Assembly (NCBI RefSeq): GCF_016859285.1
Contig: NC_053402.1
Coordinates: forward strand, 21,647,056 to 21,711,055
Length of the DNA: 64,000 nt
Reading direction: 5' to 3'
Origin: Xiphias gladius
Taxonomy: Eukaryota; Chordata; Actinopteri; Istiophoriformes; Xiphiidae
How positions within the stretch are numbered: the stretch's first letter is position 1; every line of letters starts with the position of its first letter. The translations under genes and the position numbers were made by a program. Positions 61,867 through 64,000 of this stretch are shown one piece after another. The notes under the pieces were generated by a model. That model did not search any database. It saw only the letters and a list, made by a program, of their open reading frames with translations, and was not told where the DNA came from.

Positions 61867-64000
61867 TCAGTCTTTCAGAGTGACAAGATACGAGATCAGT
61901 GCCAGTAGCACGGGGATTGAGGCTAGCACGGAAACCCATGTCACGATGGAGATGATGCTCAATTTTCTTGCTTGTCGTGAAAACGTTGCCGCTGTCGCTG
62001 GATCCCTTGTTTTCTCGGCCTGTTGAAGTAACGACAAGACAGTATGTTGAATTAAGGGTTAAACCAGAACAAGTAATACATGAATTCATAGTGAAACTTA
62101 TACCAATGACAATAAGCAATAATGGAGTTTATCATTGAGTCTAGTTCTCTGATTTAAAGACCATCATTTTACCCATGTGTTTTGATGTCACTAGTTTTAG
62201 TTCTGCATTTTAAGTCCCAGAGGCCCAAATGCTGTATATGTAGAAAATAATAATAACTGGAGGATCAACAGTTTTCCTTTTAAGTATTCTTTCTATTCTT
62301 TCTATTCTTCTGATCCTATTACAAGCCAATATATAGAAAAATCTTGAAGTGATAACCTTTTCTCTGTCATACACTGGGCTTGCACATCTGATTTGGGTAA
62401 GAAAAATAGGAATGGCCATGAAATATTTCCTAATTTGGCATCGTAACATTGTTTTATATTATATATGTTATATGGAATAAACATATATTCCCTTTATGTA
62501 TCAAAAACATCAAAGAGATGTACGTTGTATTATCCTACAGAGTGGCATTACTTCTATTTGGAGTCAGTTAGACTCTATTAGTGCTTTGGAAAAAGTGCTG
62601 TCAACACCACAGATACAAAACATGAAAATCTACTGTATTTAACCGGGTTTTACAGCTGGGGTCTCTGAGTCCCCAAACAGAAGTAATGTGTGATTTTCTG
62701 TAGCAACTTCTGTAACACGAAATCAGTTCAAAATAAGGTTTCTAAGCAATTCTCATAAAACAAAGAAAATTCATGGAAGTATCCAGGTGATAAAACAATT
62801 TTAAGTCTGTTTTAAGCTGTTGAAGAGAACAAACATTAACGAGGTTAAAGGCGTTACAGAGTTGTACCCATCAAAACCACCAAAGTGGTTTCTCAAAGTC
62901 CAGTAGACTTTTTCTAAATTAATGAAGATTGAACCCATTTACTCTGCTGACCTGATACTTACTGATAAAATCCCTAGATGTTTTATAGCAAATCAGCAGT
63001 GTCCCCAAATACTCAAATAGCAGTTCACTGTCGATGTGAGCTGCGTGAATCCCTTAAAGGAATAGTCTGTCCTGAACAATACTCACATGCCTGTGAGTAC
63101 ATCAGTAGAGGTTTTGCTAACTCTAATTGTTTCTTGTGTTCATATTGGTCACAAAGAGATGGGGGGAAAAAAAATCACACTCCTCGTTCTGTGTAAAAAT
63201 ACACACTAACCTCATACTAACTTGTGTGTGAAAATATGAGTTACAAGTTAATATGGGGCTTGACGAGTCTGAGAGAGACAGATCAAGTGAATGCCAAGTT
63301 CATCTTCCCAAGTTAGTGTCTTTTTGGTAAACGCTGTTAATTGAAGCACAAAGAGGGAATTTTGTACTTAAAGGACTGAAACTCTGGAAGATTCCCAATG
63401 GATTTGTCTCAACCCAGGATGCTGAAGCCTCAGTTTTGCACCAAACTGTGGAATTTGTCCTCCACCGCTTACACTGAAGCCGCTTTAGGAAAGTACCTCT
63501 TTGCAGCCAGCGCGAACAGGAAGAACGATTCACAGCAACTAATAACCCTATCAGTGTACATGCGGGCGTGTGAGTGTTGCATGAAGATAGATTGGAAAAA
63601 AACATCAGCCAACCCTTTAAACAGCAGAGAAGCGCTGCATCCAGATTTTGCCTGTCTCGTCCTGTGGTAATTTGTGATTAAACACCACAGACCAGCAGTC
63701 AGTGAAAATGAGCAGTGCTGTGTGCGGTTAACTGACGACCCAAACCCCTTCTCGCAAACGAGTTTGCGTTTTTCAAACTGTCCCTGTGCTGCAGTTTAGA
63801 GCTGGCGGCAGGAATTGGGAATGTGCAGCTTCGGGCTTTGACATTTTGACCTCACAAGTGAGAGAAAACCCTGGAGCAGAGAAGAAGAAGAGTCAGAGAA
63901 TGAAATACCTTGACTGAATTTATCAGAGCTATGATTCCGATGCAGGAGATCCCACAGATGATGCTGCAGATGGCCAGTTTCCTGTGGTGCTTGTCGTCGC
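61867..64000 (-). CDS. Dispanin/CD225-like transmembrane protein, partial (probably tmem265)
   Basis: Two 3' coding exons on the minus strand: 63909-64000, running off the window edge, and 61867-62019, joined in frame by a 1.9-kb GT-AG intron. The visible 80 codons read 'DDKHHRKLAICSIICGISC', 'IGIIALINSVK', then 'AEKTRDPATAATFSRQARKL', 'SIISIVTWVSVLASIPVLLA' and 'LISYLVTLKD' plus stop. The pattern is a first hydrophobic segment with paired Cys, a short basic/polar loop with the 'SRQARKLSI' signature, and a second membrane helix ending near the C-terminus, which is that of the CD225/dispanin family. TMEM265 is favoured by length, the K/R-R-K-LAICS start and the 16p11.2 neighbours; other dispanins (TMEM233, PRRT2, TRARG1) are alternatives. 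Function is unknown. The N-terminus is outside the window. Confidence 0.7.
62020..63908 (-). other. Intron of the dispanin-like gene
   Basis: Bounded by the donor (plus 'gaaatac|cttgac' at 63908/63909) and acceptor (plus 'ctcggc|ctgttg' at 62019/62020) on the minus strand. No other exon is evident. A 7-bp stem, 'cgcaaac' at 63753-63759 with 'gtttgcg' at 63762-63768, sits near its 5' end. Confidence 0.6.

Noticed and set aside
63051-63625. Possible MITE bounded by 'cccttaaagg' and 'aaccctttaa'
   Set aside because: The ends match over only a few bases and no target-site duplication was found.
63753-63768. 7-bp inverted repeat with a 2-nt loop ('cgcaaac ga gtttgcg')
   Set aside because: Too short to stand out in 64 kb, and no second supporting signal nearby.

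Overview
The window is a vertebrate, almost certainly teleost (ray-finned, percomorph-type) nuclear genome segment. The genes are intron-rich with consensus GT-AG splice sites. Intergenic DNA is AT-rich and holds typical fish interspersed repeats: a Tc1-like transposon, L2/Rex-type LINE 3' ends, 'cagtggtgga' MITEs and (GT)n tracts. The protein products closely match bony-vertebrate families.

Layout, left to right. 1-915 looks like the 3' end of an unseen plus-strand gene. 3440-13777 (+) is hsd3b7, six coding exons, 365 aa. 13.9-17.6 kb is intergenic and contains a decayed Tc1 element. About 17.8-30.1 kb (+) is tbc1d10b, with a 5'UTR exon, nine coding exons (918 aa) and an apparently long 3'UTR. 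31.1-34.9 kb (-) is mylpf, seven exons, 169 aa, convergent with tbc1d10b. 39129-40332 (-) is a sesquipedalian/PHETA-family PH-domain gene, 265 aa. 44080-47947 (+) is cd2bp2, six exons, 382 aa. 51967-59902 (+) is a prr14-type Tantalus-domain gene, nine coding exons, 1334 aa, with one 3.0 kb exon. 61867-64000 (-) is the 3' part of a dispanin/CD225-like two-helix membrane protein, probably tmem265, running off the right edge.

HSD3B7, TBC1D10B, MYLPF, CD2BP2, PRR14 and TMEM265 all lie, to my knowledge, in human 16p11.2, so most of this window looks like a compacted piece of that conserved block. The PHETA-type gene is the visible exception. The genes do not form a pathway: they cover bile-acid synthesis, Rab GTPase control, fast-muscle contraction, endosomal trafficking, the U5 snRNP, nuclear-lamina chromatin tethering and an uncharacterised membrane protein.

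I found no clear new biological system. The more interesting non-coding signals are a pair of adjacent perfect 11-bp hairpins in the probable 3'UTR of the PHETA gene, a MITE subfamily that carries a second repeat at the same internal junction in two copies, and three evenly spaced CCAAT boxes in the prr14 promoter. All exon boundaries were read by eye from splice motifs and reading-frame continuity; no alignment was run.
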